From: Flavobacteriaceae bacterium
Lineage (GTDB): Bacteria > Bacteroidota > Bacteroidia > Flavobacteriales > Flavobacteriaceae
Direction: 5' to 3'
NCBI GenBank assembly: GCA_025800395.1
Contig: JAOXRU010000119.1
Span: forward strand, 1-64,000
Length of the DNA: 64,000 nucleotides
The translations under genes were made by a program, and so were the position numbers. A model generated the notes under the pieces. It was given only the letters and a program-made list of their open reading frames with translations, was not told the origin of the DNA and did no database searches. Each line of letters starts with the position of its first letter. Position 1 is the first letter of the stretch. This document shows positions 1-10,800 of this stretch, piece by piece.

Positions 1-519
1 ACTGACACCTTTATTTGCAGATTTTAGACCGCCATTGGTCAAATATATATCGTGTTTTCCCGTACCGGCTAGATTGATTAAATTACCCGTTTGGGTTATA
101 TCTGTTTTATTAGCTACCGCAAAAACCTGATAATTACCAACTTCTAAATCCGAAAAATCAAACTTGTCATCCGTTGCATCAAAAGATAGGGTTGGGTTAA
201 AATTAATAGCCGAACTGTGGCTTCCTGCTCTAAAAATTGGTCGGGAATTTACAGTAGCCTGTGTTGGCGCTGTGGCAGCAGCATTGCCAAGAGCCTGATT
301 GGTCCAAGTTTCGACATTGGCATCTGCAACTGCAGCTGTAATCTCATCGGCCTTCAGCCATACTTCCAAGCCCTGTGAAACGGCTCCTGGTGATTGGGCG
401 GATACTAAATTTGTCCATAAACCAAAATATAAGACCAGACTTAAGTATGGTAAAATTTTATTGAAACGACAATTAATACAATGATTTAGATTGCCCCGAA
501 AGCTTTGTAAAGTTTCCAT
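1..519 (-). CDS. Secreted surface protein with LamG-like start, 3' part missing (window edge)
   Basis: Read on the minus strand from ATG at 519, the frame stays open to base 1 (173 codons), so the C-terminus lies outside the window. The ORF track missed it because it has no stop. The first ~42 residues look like a signal peptide with a long N-region and a hydrophobic stretch (LPYLSLVLYFGLWTNLVSAQ). Then comes GLEVWLKADE, the opening typical of concanavalin/LamG-like modules in large Flavobacteriia T9SS-exported proteins, which often end in a gliding-motility C-terminal domain. That ending cannot be verified here. A 21-bp-phased direct-repeat promoter lies at 570-635 and predicts a ~44-nt leader. 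Its function is probably a cell-surface protein; the specific role is unknown. Confidence 0.75.
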   Translation of the reverse strand, partial: METLQSFRGNLNHCINCRFNKILPYLSLVLYFGLWTNLVSAQSPGAVSQGLEVWLKADEITAAVADANVETWTNQALGNAAATAPTQATVNSRPIFRAGSHSSAINFNPTLSFDATDDKFDFSDLEVGNYQVFAVANKTDITQTGNLINLAGTGKHDIYLTNGGLKSANKGVS

Positions 520-569
520 AGATTATGATTAGAGTTCAAATTCAAAATTTGAGTTATTGTGCTTTATAC

Positions 570-635
570 TAAAAATACTACAACTTATATAAACTAATAC
601 ATATTTGTTGTTAACTCATCCGATTTTGTTGTGAA
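570..635 (-). promoter_or_regulatory. LytTR-like direct-repeat promoter, site A
   Basis: Read on the minus strand: TTCACAACAA (626-635) and TTAACAACAA (605-614) are direct repeats 21 bp apart start to start. A 27-bp spacer follows, then TATTTTTA (570-577), close to the Bacteroidota -7 box TAnnTTTG. No good TTTG -33 box is present, which fits an activator-dependent promoter. The start point would be near 563, giving a ~44-nt leader for the partial surface-protein gene. The same geometry recurs at five other places in the window. Confidence 0.7.
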
Positions 636-660
636 ATCTATATTATTTATAAACAGTACT

Positions 661-2565
661 TTAATTGGAAATAACGATAAATTCCGTTCGTCGATTGGTT
701 CGATGGTCTTCCGCTTTACATTTTTTTCCTTGGCATGGAACAAGCATATTGCTCTCTCCCATTCCTTTTGTATGTAATCTATCTGGAGCAATACCGTGTT
801 TCACCAAATAATTCTTTATTCTCTTTGCGCGTCTATCTGACAACCAAAGATTGTATGCTTCGGATCCACGACTATCGGTATGCGCACGTATTTCTATCTT
901 TAAACTACTATAATGGTGTAGTACTTTCATTAAACGAGCTACATCAGCAGAAATTTGTGAATGGTCTATATAGGAGCTATTAGTTTTAAAGAACACCTCT
1001 GAAAGATGTAGTACTTTTAGCAAATCGACCCCAATATCAGGTTTGCTATGTTCGATTTCCAATTCCCAAATCTGGTGTTTTTGATTTTTAACTCTATATG
1101 TAGCAGCTTTTTCCTTTATAGAATCATTGGTTAAATAAGAAATGGTTTGAAAAGGTAATACTTCTAAATATAATCTCCCCTGCATATTGGTAGTTGCCAC
1201 CAAAGTGTCTTTCGATTGGTCTATAAGAAAGCGTAATTCTATATTCTTCTGTAAAATGTGTTCTTTGTCTAGGACTACTAGCTCTATTTGTTTGGGCATC
1301 GGTATTTCTTCTCTTCGTTCGAACCGAAAAATATCGTCATTGCCTTTTCGATCCGATGCAAAATAACCAGAATTTGTACCCTCATCGATGATAAAACTGA
1401 TATCGTCTTTATTTGAATTTACAGGACTTCCCAGATGTATCGGGACCATAGAACTTTTTTCAAGTTTCAATTTATACACATCATATCCACCCAATCCCAA
1501 CAACCCATCAGAAGAAAAGTAAAGCGTATTAGATGAGGATACAAAAGGGAAGCTTTCTCTACCCGCTGTATTTACCGAGGGACCTAAATTCTGTGCTCTA
1601 CCAAATTTTCCATTTGAATTTATGGGCGCATAATAAATATCAGACTTCCCAAATCCACCTGGCATATCCGAAACAAAATACAGTCTGGTTTCATTTGCAT
1701 TGAGAGCGGGATGGGCAATAGAATAATATTGGTTGCATAAAGCTATTTTTTTGGGCTTACTCCATTTCTTTCTTTTGCGGGTAGACTTAAAGATATTGAG
1801 TTGTATGGTTCCTCTATCATCTTTCTGTGTTTTTCCGTGTTGGATGCTGCTACGAGTAAAGTAAACTGTTTTTTTGTCCTTAGTAAAGACAGCCGTTGCT
1901 TCATGCAAAGGAGAGTTAAACCTTCTCACAAAAGGTTTAACCCTAGGTTTCTTATCGTTATTGGGATCCACGATATACAAATCGTTGAAACCTTGTTTGG
2001 TCCATGCGTCTCTCACAAATCGTTGCTTTACTTTCTTGGAACTCTTAGAAAAAACAATTAGACTATCATAAAATGCAGGAGCAAACTCACTATCCTTTGT
2101 ACTAAATTTGGCTGTAGCTACTGAAAAAGATTCATAAGGATCTCCTATATTTTCTAACCAATTGGGAACTTCTTCTAATAGTTTTCTACGAAGATCTGAT
2201 TCATTGGTTTTTGCCCTGAAATCATTTAATACCACTTTGGCTCTCTCCTTCTCCCCTATACTAATCAAACATTTGGCAAAGCGAAAAAGCGATTCCGTAT
2301 TTGGTACAGACTTTTTGGTATCATACCAATGCTGGTACCACCTAGTAGCTTCTTTGTAGCTGCTATTCCAATAGTAGGATTCTGCCAACATTTCGTATTC
2401 CAATGCCAGAGGTTGATGCTTCTTCATCTTCTTTTTAAACAAATCTATTGCCATGGCATAAGATCTATCTTCATATGCCTTTACTGCATCAGAAAATACT
2501 GGATTTTGCGAAAACCCAATCAAACTATATATCATCAAACTATATGTAAACCATATCTTTTTCAT
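661..2565 (-). CDS. PorE-like OmpA-family protein (TPR, PD40, CRD-like, OmpA C-terminal)
   Basis: A predicted periplasmic, peptidoglycan-anchored component associated with PorP/SprF proteins of the type IX secretion system. It has a signal peptide (residues ~1-19), a TPR-like N-terminal region (~20-150), and WD40/PD40 beta-propeller strands such as NETRLYFVSDMPGGFGKSD and LYFSSDGLLGLGGYDVYKL (~270-420). A carboxypeptidase-regulatory-like segment (~430-500) precedes an OmpA C-terminal domain (~520-634) with IRAHTDSRGS and LSDRRAKRIKNYL. This domain order matches PorE of Porphyromonas. The ORF track starts at a TTG; the ATG at 2565 is preferred because it overlaps the upstream PorP stop as TGATG, implying translational coupling. 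The OmpA domain should bind diaminopimelate in peptidoglycan. Whether it serves core T9SS or only the neighbouring PorP is unknown. Confidence 0.88.
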   Translation of the reverse strand: MKKIWFTYSLMIYSLIGFSQNPVFSDAVKAYEDRSYAMAIDLFKKKMKKHQPLALEYEMLAESYYWNSSYKEATRWYQHWYDTKKSVPNTESLFRFAKCLISIGEKERAKVVLNDFRAKTNESDLRRKLLEEVPNWLENIGDPYESFSVATAKFSTKDSEFAPAFYDSLIVFSKSSKKVKQRFVRDAWTKQGFNDLYIVDPNNDKKPRVKPFVRRFNSPLHEATAVFTKDKKTVYFTRSSIQHGKTQKDDRGTIQLNIFKSTRKRKKWSKPKKIALCNQYYSIAHPALNANETRLYFVSDMPGGFGKSDIYYAPINSNGKFGRAQNLGPSVNTAGRESFPFVSSSNTLYFSSDGLLGLGGYDVYKLKLEKSSMVPIHLGSPVNSNKDDISFIIDEGTNSGYFASDRKGNDDIFRFERREEIPMPKQIELVVLDKEHILQKNIELRFLIDQSKDTLVATTNMQGRLYLEVLPFQTISYLTNDSIKEKAATYRVKNQKHQIWELEIEHSKPDIGVDLLKVLHLSEVFFKTNSSYIDHSQISADVARLMKVLHHYSSLKIEIRAHTDSRGSEAYNLWLSDRRAKRIKNYLVKHGIAPDRLHTKGMGESNMLVPCQGKKCKAEDHRTNRRTEFIVISN

Positions 2566-3557
2566 CAAAAAAATCTTGGTGCCATTACCTCTCCTTTGTT
2601 TCTAATCATTTCATATCTCAAAAAAACTTCGAAGGATCCTTTGTTAAATATGGTGTTTCCAAGTGTAGTTGTTTCTCTATCATATGCGAAGCCTAACATA
2701 ATATTCGAGTTGAGCTGAAAACCCAACATGGCACTCATTGCCGTATCCCAACGATAAGCAATTCCCAAAGTAAACCGATCTAAGTAATTGGCATTTAGGG
2801 ATACATCTGTTTGTAATGGGGCTCCTTTGCTATATTTCAACATTATAGTTGGTTTTAATTTCAATATTTCGGACAAATACCAAACATAACCACCTTTAAA
2901 ATACGTGATGAGGGTTTCGGTGGCTATATAGGAAGACTGGCTTTTGGAATCATCAAAGTGTTTGGTTTTTAATACCTTTGGCATGCTCATTCCCAAATAA
3001 TAATTGTAACCATACCAAAAAACTCCAGCACCAAAATTTGGAATGAACTTTTTGTCGATATTAGCTAAATTACCTGCCTCATCTATAAAACCTATCAATT
3101 CACTAAAGTTTACAGTAAACAAACTAAAGCCTCCATTTACTCCCAGAGACAATTTGTTGTCTCCTGCCAATTGAATATGATAGGCAAAGGCCAAATCTGC
3201 GGAAGATTCTTGTACAATACCTTTTCCTATTTCTTCATTTACTATGGATATTCCCATAGCCAAATTTTTTCTATAAGGACTATGGAGGTTGATACTTTGT
3301 GATACTGGAGCCCCTTCGACTCCAAGCCATTGTGATCTATGGAAAACAGCAGCACTCAGGCTTTCTCTAGCACCTGCATAAGCGGGGTTTACCAACATAA
3401 AGTTATACATATATTGTGTGAATTGGGCATCTTGTTGTGCTAGGATATCACCAGAGAAGCAAAAGCTAATTAAAAAAAAAGACATATAAAATCTACGATC
3501 GTATCGTCTTCTCCAAAAACAATCAAGATGGTAAGTAAGCGGTCGTTTCCAAAACAT
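2565..3557 (-). CDS. PorP/SprF family type IX secretion membrane protein (copy 1)
   Basis: An outer-membrane beta-barrel of the PorP/SprF family. Members are known to assist T9SS export and surface attachment of specific cargo, for example SprF with SprB in Flavobacterium johnsoniae. The mature start QQDAQFTQYMYN followed by NPAYAGARES is the family hallmark, and FLRYE near the end is typical. Length (330 aa) is normal. The first ATG gives a long positively charged N-region before the signal-peptide core (MSFFLISFCFSGDILAQ); an internal ATG at codon 25 (3485) is an alternative. The site-B promoter predicts a leader of about 26 nt to the first ATG, which supports 3557. The gene is translationally coupled to the downstream PorE-like gene and paralogous to the 318-aa PorP at 3841-4797. 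Confidence 0.9.
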   Translation of the reverse strand: MFWKRPLTYHLDCFWRRRYDRRFYMSFFLISFCFSGDILAQQDAQFTQYMYNFMLVNPAYAGARESLSAAVFHRSQWLGVEGAPVSQSINLHSPYRKNLAMGISIVNEEIGKGIVQESSADLAFAYHIQLAGDNKLSLGVNGGFSLFTVNFSELIGFIDEAGNLANIDKKFIPNFGAGVFWYGYNYYLGMSMPKVLKTKHFDDSKSQSSYIATETLITYFKGGYVWYLSEILKLKPTIMLKYSKGAPLQTDVSLNANYLDRFTLGIAYRWDTAMSAMLGFQLNSNIMLGFAYDRETTTLGNTIFNKGSFEVFLRYEMIRNKGEVMAPRFF

Positions 3558-3589
3558 GGATGATAAAACAATAAGGTTGGTTTAATCCT

Positions 3590-3655
3590 CAATATTAAGT
3601 ATATTGCGTAGGAAAGTAAATTTTTTGTTGTAAGAAATATCTCTTTTGTTGCAAA
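3590..3655 (-). promoter_or_regulatory. LytTR-like direct-repeat promoter, site B
   Basis: Minus-strand order: TTTGCAACAA (3646-3655), 11 bp, CTTACAACAA (3625-3634), 27 bp, TAATATTG (3590-3597). The phase (21 bp) and the distance to the -7-like box (27 bp) equal those of site A and the four sites at 55.7-56.8 kb. The predicted start is near 3583, driving the PorP/PorE-like operon. The -7 box departs from TAnnTTTG at one position. Confidence 0.7.
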
Positions 3656-3767
3656 AGATAGACTCCGTGTAGTTTAGTAAGAAACTCGAGGTGATTTTAT
3701 AGGTTATTTACCGCTAAAACTGCAAAATGCATTATTATCTATTCATAATACAGTATAAGAACTTGTT

Positions 3768-3808
3768 TAAAAAAAAGTCGTCCTAGACCACATGGGCATA
3801 GAACGACT
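3768..3808 (-). terminator. Intrinsic terminator of the adhesin-PorP operon
   Basis: On the minus strand AGTCGTTCTA pairs with TAGGACGACT (10 bp, one G-T wobble; arms at 3799-3808 and 3776-3785). It is followed by an eight-base T run (A run at 3769-3776 on plus). It lies about 35 bp after the stop of the PorP gene ending at 3841. Confidence 0.85.
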
Positions 3809-3840
3809 ATATAAGCACCTAATATTATTTTTCGTAGATA

Positions 3841-4797
3841 TTAGAAGAATCGAGGACTCTTCATGATGCCATCTCGTTTAAAGAATTCGTATCTTAAAAA
3901 GAACTCGAATGATCCACTATTTGCAGTGAGTGTGCTCAAAGAAGAGGTGTCTCTATCGTAGGCCATTCCGAGCATAAGCTGATCAGAAATTTGAAATCCT
4001 AAAAGAGCACTCCATGCTGCATCCCATCTATAGGCACCTCCCAAGACAAAACGTTCGTAAATCAAAGTATTTAAAGAAAGATCTACCTGAAGCGGAGCAC
4101 CGCGAACGGCTTTCACCAAGGTGGCCGGCTTTAGCTTAAAATTGTCATTGAGTGGAAATACGTATCCCAACATCAAATATGCATGCATTCTCTCTGTAGC
4201 CAAATAGGAAGAATTGTTTTCACCACTTCCATCAAAATGCTTGGTTTCTAGAAAGCTTGGTATCGATAATCCCGCATAAAACACATCGGTTGAATAGTAA
4301 ATACCTGCTCCAATATTTGGAGAAAATTTCTTGTCTATCTGTGGTAAATTGGGCTCTATTTCTGCACCTGGAAGTTTGGTAAAATCTACATTTAATAGAT
4401 GTCCCCCAAATCTTATGCCAAAAGATAGTTTCCCATAATAGGATGTTTCTATAGTATAAGAAGCCATCGCATCAAAATTGGTTTCCTGGGCGGTACCATC
4501 TCCAATTTCATCATGTAAAATAGATAATCCTCCTCCCAATTGTCTTCCTAACGGACTATGTATATTGGCTGTTAGAGAAACCGGATTCCCTTCCAAACCT
4601 ACCCATTGGCTTCGATACATCACCAAAGCACTAGTTACAGTTCTCTGCCCCGCATAAGCTGGATTAAAAGTCAATGTATTATACATATACTGTGTAAACT
4701 GAGCATCCTGCTGAGCTTCTACTCTGCCAACAACAAAGCATGTAAATAATGTTAGTAAGCCTATTGCCTTATTCAAATACAATTTTATATTCTTCAT
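3841..4797 (-). CDS. PorP/SprF family type IX secretion membrane protein (copy 2)
   Basis: The second PorP/SprF-type outer-membrane barrel, 318 aa from ATG 4797; the track's 4800 start is a GTG one codon earlier. It has a signal peptide (KNIKLYLNKAIGLLTLFTCFVVG) and then the family signature AQQDAQFTQYMYN...NPAYAGQR, ending in FFLRYEFFKRDG. It lies only ~19 bp after the stop of the giant adhesin gene on the same strand. This reproduces the sprB-sprF arrangement in which a PorP/SprF protein is dedicated to a type-B-CTD adhesin, so it is probably the export or anchoring partner of that adhesin (inference from gene order). It ends at a strong terminator (3768-3808). Confidence 0.9.
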   Translation of the reverse strand: MKNIKLYLNKAIGLLTLFTCFVVGRVEAQQDAQFTQYMYNTLTFNPAYAGQRTVTSALVMYRSQWVGLEGNPVSLTANIHSPLGRQLGGGLSILHDEIGDGTAQETNFDAMASYTIETSYYGKLSFGIRFGGHLLNVDFTKLPGAEIEPNLPQIDKKFSPNIGAGIYYSTDVFYAGLSIPSFLETKHFDGSGENNSSYLATERMHAYLMLGYVFPLNDNFKLKPATLVKAVRGAPLQVDLSLNTLIYERFVLGGAYRWDAAWSALLGFQISDQLMLGMAYDRDTSSLSTLTANSGSFEFFLRYEFFKRDGIMKSPRFF

Positions 4798-4816
4798 CAC
4801 AAACTCTTTTTATCTG

Positions 4817-7800
4817 TTATAGATTGATATAGAGATATCCTTGTAAAACAACTTCTTCTCCTTTTTTCTGATAGGTAATTATGTAGAAGTAGGTCCCTGT
4901 TGGCAACAAATCATCTGCGGATAATGTGGCTCTAGCATTTGATCTACCTTCAAATTTCACAGCATTATTGTCATACCCTTCGGCTTCAAACACCTTCACT
5001 CCCCAACGGTTAAATACTTCTACTTTATTATTTTTGAAACTTTCAATATTGTTGATATGGATATAATCATTAATTCCATCGTTGTTTGGAGTGACTATTC
5101 CGTTTTCAATTTCGATGTCACAAGCAGCTCCTGGCGGTGGAGTTCCACCAATAGAGTCACAAGGATCTAATGGATCGGTGCCATCTTCAATTTCATCCCC
5201 ATTATTCACACCATCTCCGTCACAATCCAGAGCATTCCAATCTGCTGTTGGTGTAAGGGTTTGGCTTTCTTTGATAAAGGAACAAGGGTCTTTTGGATCG
5301 GTATCATCTGTAGATTCTCTACCATCAGTTACACCATCTCCATCGGTATCAGGTTTGTAAGGATCGGTTGTTGTCTTTGCTTCTATGGCAGTATCAGCAC
5401 TATCGATACCCGAAGCCTCTTCCCCATTATTTAAACCATCACCATCACAATCTAAAGCTGCCCATGCATCGTAATTTTCACCATCTGACGGAGGCAATTC
5501 TTTATCCGTATTATCACAACCATTTAATGGATCGGTATTGTTGTCTACTTCATCTCCATTATTCTCTCCATCTCCATCACAATCCAAAGCTCTCCAATCC
5601 TCACTTACCTTGGTAATATCTTGTGAAGCTTTTAGGTAACTACATCCATCGCTAGGATCTGTTTTGTCTTCGATTTCTTTGCCATTGGAAACCCCATCGC
5701 CATCACAGTCCAAAGCTCCCCAAAGGGTATTGGGTACAATAACTGTTTTATCTGCACAACCAGGAATCTGCACAAGGATAGATAAATCGGTGCCATTTGG
5801 TATATTCACAACACTATTTCCTTGCAAGGTACCTGCTGATGGTAGGAATGTTGCATTGGGAAGACTCGAGGTGAAATTTACCGAATACGTGCTTGTACTT
5901 GTACATTCTACAGTCTCTACATTCAATGGTTTTACCAAACATGCATCAGAACAATCTTGAGGACTGGTAACCCTGCGCGTGATTTCACAACCATTTAACT
6001 CGGCATTTATAATTATATCATTGCCAAGACTGGCTGTAATGGAATTGGTATTCTCATTATATGTTCCACCGGTAACAATTATGGTAGTTCCAGGGGTAAC
6101 ACTAAAAGAAACACTATATATATTCCCATTTAGGCTCTCACAAAGCGGATCACTTATCACCAAATTCAATCCTGGACATTGGTTTGGAACATCCGAGCAA
6201 GCATCTATAGTAGTAGAAATCTCATCGCAATCCTCTGTACTAGCTTTTATCGTTACTGCACCCTGATCAAATGGAACTATAACACTTCCAATACCGGTAG
6301 TATTATCAAAGCTCAAGCTACCCTTATCCGCATTCACGGTGGCGTTAATATTGGCAACGAAGTTTACTATATAATTTCCTCCTTCAACCTCTGCACATTC
6401 TGTACCCGAGAAGCTTATTACAGGTGTAGTACATGTTACACTACAATCCAAAGGACTGTTCAATTCCATGACTACCTCGCAATTACCATTTTTGGCGGTA
6501 ACGCTTATATTGGTTCCTACAGAAGCGGTTATCACCTTTTGACTTGCATCTAATGTTGCCCCCGCAGAGAGGGTTAATGCAGCTCCAGTAGTTTCACTTA
6601 TCGCAACTTTGTAGGTATTATTTCCTTCACAAACAGGATTTCCTAAAAACAGTTTAGGCATCGTACATTCTGTAGGACAGCTTCCTGGTGCTTTCACTGT
6701 AATATCTGTAGAACAATCTCCATTTTGGCTAGCTGTAATAACTACATCCGCACCTAACGGAATATTAATTATACGTTTGTTTTCTAGATCAACAGAACCT
6801 GCAGAAGCCGAAACAGAACCATTGGTAACAAAACCAACCTCGTAGGTACTTCCATTACAACTTACAATTCCAGCACTAAGTGTAGGCAATTCACAAGCCG
6901 TTGGATCTGCAACCAAGTAAACTGTTGCCTGATCACAAGCCTGTTCACTACCATCGTCACAAACCTGATATACAAACTGATCTGTGCCCGAACTTCCAGG
7001 ATTTGGCATATACTCAAAAGAACCATCATTGTTTAAAACCAAAGTACCATTTTGTGGTGCCACCACAGGAGTGGTGTTTACTGTTTGTGTATTTCCTTCG
7101 GGATCAAAATCATTCAATAATACGTTTTCTTTAACGATTTTACCAGCAAATGTCAAATAGGCATCATCATTGGCAAAGGTGCTATTTCCTCTATCCAATG
7201 GGAATACGGTGACAACCACAAGTCCTTTAGCAGTATTTTTTGGATTGGCATCATCTTCCAATATGTATTCAAAAGTATCCTGACCTATGAATCCAGGTAC
7301 TGGTTCATAGGAGAAGTTTCCGTTTTCTTGTAACACTATTTTCGCTCCTTGTTTCGATGCTATATTGGAGTTAGTAACTGGTTTTGAAATTATCGCATCG
7401 CCATCTGGATCAAAATCATTGGACAGTACATTGCCATTTATAGCGATGTCCATCAAAGTTTTGGCAGTATCTGTATTTGCTATCGGCGGACTGTTTGTTT
7501 CATCACCAGGTTCTGGTAATACTTGAATGTGCACGACAGCTTCATCACAAACAGCTGGGTTACTTCCATCACAAACGGTGTAAGCAAAAGTATCTCCTCC
7601 TATATATCCTGTTGGTGGCGTATAAATATAAGTTCCATCTTCTGTTATGCTTACTGCAACACCTTGTGCACTAGTTACCGAATTGGTGGTCACTGTTTTT
7701 ACATCACCTGCAACAACATCGTTGGTAAGCACATTTCCTGTTGCGGTTTCATCCATAAATATGGAATTGATATCGTCTATAGCTACCGTAGTACCCATTT

Positions 7801-10800
7801 TTATAGTCAGATACACAGTAGCCAAGTCACAGGCCTGTGGATTTCCATTATCACAAACACGATAAACGAATTTGTCTGCTCCCACATAACTAGGATTTAC
7901 TGTATATACAAAGCTTCCATCTGCATTCAAAACCAAACTACCATTTAGCGGCACTTCTACTGCAGCGGTAATGACTGTTTGCGCATCTCCTTCTGGATCA
8001 AAATCATTATCCAGAACATTTCCGCTGATATCGCCATTTCCTAAACGGAAATAAGCATCATCATTTGCAAAGGTCTTATTCTCTCCATTACTTGGTATAA
8101 CAGTGATTGTCACTTTTGCCGTATCGCAAAGACCTCCGCTAGCTACTTCACAAACGGTATAAGAGAAACTATCTTTTCCTATAAATCCATTCTTTGGTGT
8201 ATAGGTATACTTACCGGTAGCTGCATCTATATTTACGTCCACGCCACTACTGGTGGTAACCGTAATAGTAGTCACCTGTATGGCATCTCCGTCTGGATCA
8301 AAATCATTGGACATAACATTCCCTCCTACTGCTACACCAGCATAAGTGTTTGCAGTATCTGCATTTGCTATAGGCGCATGATTGTCCTCCAATGTACTAT
8401 GTAATATTTTTATAGTAACTGTGGCACTATCACAATTTGCAGGATCCGCTCCATCACATACTTCATATACAAAAGTATCCACTGTTCCTCCAGCATCTGA
8501 ACCTGCTTTATATTCATAGTTTCCATTGGTGTTAATTACAATCTCCACGCCATTGGTAGAAGTAATTCCTCCGCTTGGAATGCGAACTGATTTACTACTA
8601 CCAGCCACAATATCATTGGTAAGTACATTTCCTATAGCTACTTGCCCTTCAAAAACATTGTTGATATCATCTACAGCTATAGTAGAACTCATATTTACCG
8701 TGAGATATACTGTTGCCTGATCCATTGCGATTGGATTCCCATCATCGATCACTTCGTAAACAAAACTATCTGATCCGGCAAAACCATCATTTGGCTGATA
8801 ACTAAATGCTCCGTTTGCAGCTATAGTTACTTCACCATTGCTGGCGGCCACCACCAAGGTTGTATTTACAACTTGGACGTTGCCTTCAGGATCAAAATCA
8901 TTATCCAATACATTAGCAGTAATCGGATTACTTCCAATTCCTATGTATGCATCATCATTGGCTACGGTAATGTTTCCTTCATTTGGAATCACTTTGATAA
9001 ATACCATTGCCGAATCACAATTGGCTGGGTTTGCGGTATCGCATATGGTATAGCTAAAGCTATCATCGCCAACAAAGTTCGTTTCTGGAGTATAAGTAAA
9101 ACTACCATCCGCATTTAAAGTGACTTGAACTCCTTGTTGTGTCGTTAAATTCGTTTCTTGTATCGTTAAATTATCTCCTTCAGGATCAAAATCATTGGCC
9201 AAGATATTCGCTGTAAGAGGGGAATTCTCCTCTGTTAGCAAATTATCGTTGTTTGCCGTTGGGGCATCATTTTCATTTGGATCTTGAATATCAATCACTT
9301 CTATAAATACTCTCGCAGTATCACAAAGTGGTGGTGTACTGTCATCACATACAGTATAGTCGAAGAAATCGCTACCAACAAAATTCCTATTTGGCACATA
9401 GGTATAAGAACCATCACTTTTGAGGGTAATTTGTACCCCTGTATCGGAAGTGATTACAATTTCTTGTTGACCACTTGGTACCTGTACCATTTTGCTTTTT
9501 CCTTCTCCAACCCTATCATTGGTAAGTACATTACCAGATACTGCAACATTTTTCAAAGTATTATTGATATCATCTATCGCTATAGTAGATGCAATACATG
9601 TTTTTCCTTTAATAGGGGTTCTTCTAGGTTCACAACCTTGTTCTGTAGCATGTACAACAATGTCCATACCACTCGGTATTCTTTCAATTATGCCATTGGC
9701 AGGTGCTGGAACATTTGGAATTGGATTTCCAGAACTATCCGTAACAGTAATTGTCGTATTTGCTTTGCTCAAAAACTTGATGGTATACGTACCATCTCCT
9801 GCATCACTACAATTGGCTAAAACTAGCGCAAATGGTTTATCTGAACAGGTATTGGTAACATCACAATCATCTGGAGCATCTGTACCCATAGTCGTGCTAC
9901 AGTCTCCTATTGTAGCTGTAATAGAAACACTGCCATTGCCATCTACTACCACTTTGTTTCCTGTTCTTGTTCCTCCATCAACCGTAATCTGGGCTGCAGC
10001 ATCCGCATCGAAAAGAACTTCATAACCTACAACTTGGCCATTATCTATTCTACATAAAGTACTACTTATACTAAGATCGGGACTTTCACATACCGCTTTA
10101 CATCTATCTGCCGTATACCCAGTAACTGCAAGTTTGGTTTCACAACCTTGCTGATTGCTAGCCACCAATTCTATATTTGTACCATGCGGTATTCCTCGAA
10201 TTTGACTTAATTCTCTATGAAGTTCCCCTACCTGCTCTCCATTAGCAACATTTATCGCCTTAATGTATTTTGCATCGGTTATATAAGTCAATCTATACGT
10301 ATTACTATTTAATTCACATTCTAAATCTCCTGCAGATAGAATCGGGGAAGTACATATAGGACAGGCTTTCACTATGGTTGTGATTTCGTTACAATCTCCT
10401 TTTTTGGCTGTAACTTTAATATCCATTCCCCTAGGTATGTTTCTAATTGTACCATTGGCTTCATTTACCTGAATTCCAGCGATGGCATTGTTTTCCGTAT
10501 CTGTTACACTTATTACTGTTCCTATTTCCATTTGGAATACAACACTATAAGTGTCCCTATCTGTGTCACAGCTTGCAGCACCTATGGTAATAGGAGCATT
10601 AGCACAAGAGCTGTTACAATTCTCTGGACTTGTAGCTTCTAAACTAATGGTACAATCCCCATTGGAAGCAGTGACTATTACATCGTTACCCACAGGTACA
10701 ACCAGTATATTGTTCTCTATATTCCCAACACTCGCTTGCAAAACTGCTCCTGTAGTTTCTGTGATCACCAATGTATAGTTGTCTCCATCACACAATGGCT

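Noticed and set aside
299-484. 61-aa plus-strand ORF near the left edge
   Set aside because: It is antisense to the truncated secreted-protein gene, whose signal peptide and VWLKAD motif are clear.
9120-9165. TTGTTGTGTC with a further TTCTTG inside the adhesin gene
   Set aside because: It lies inside coding repeats and lacks the -7 box; it is explained by codon content.
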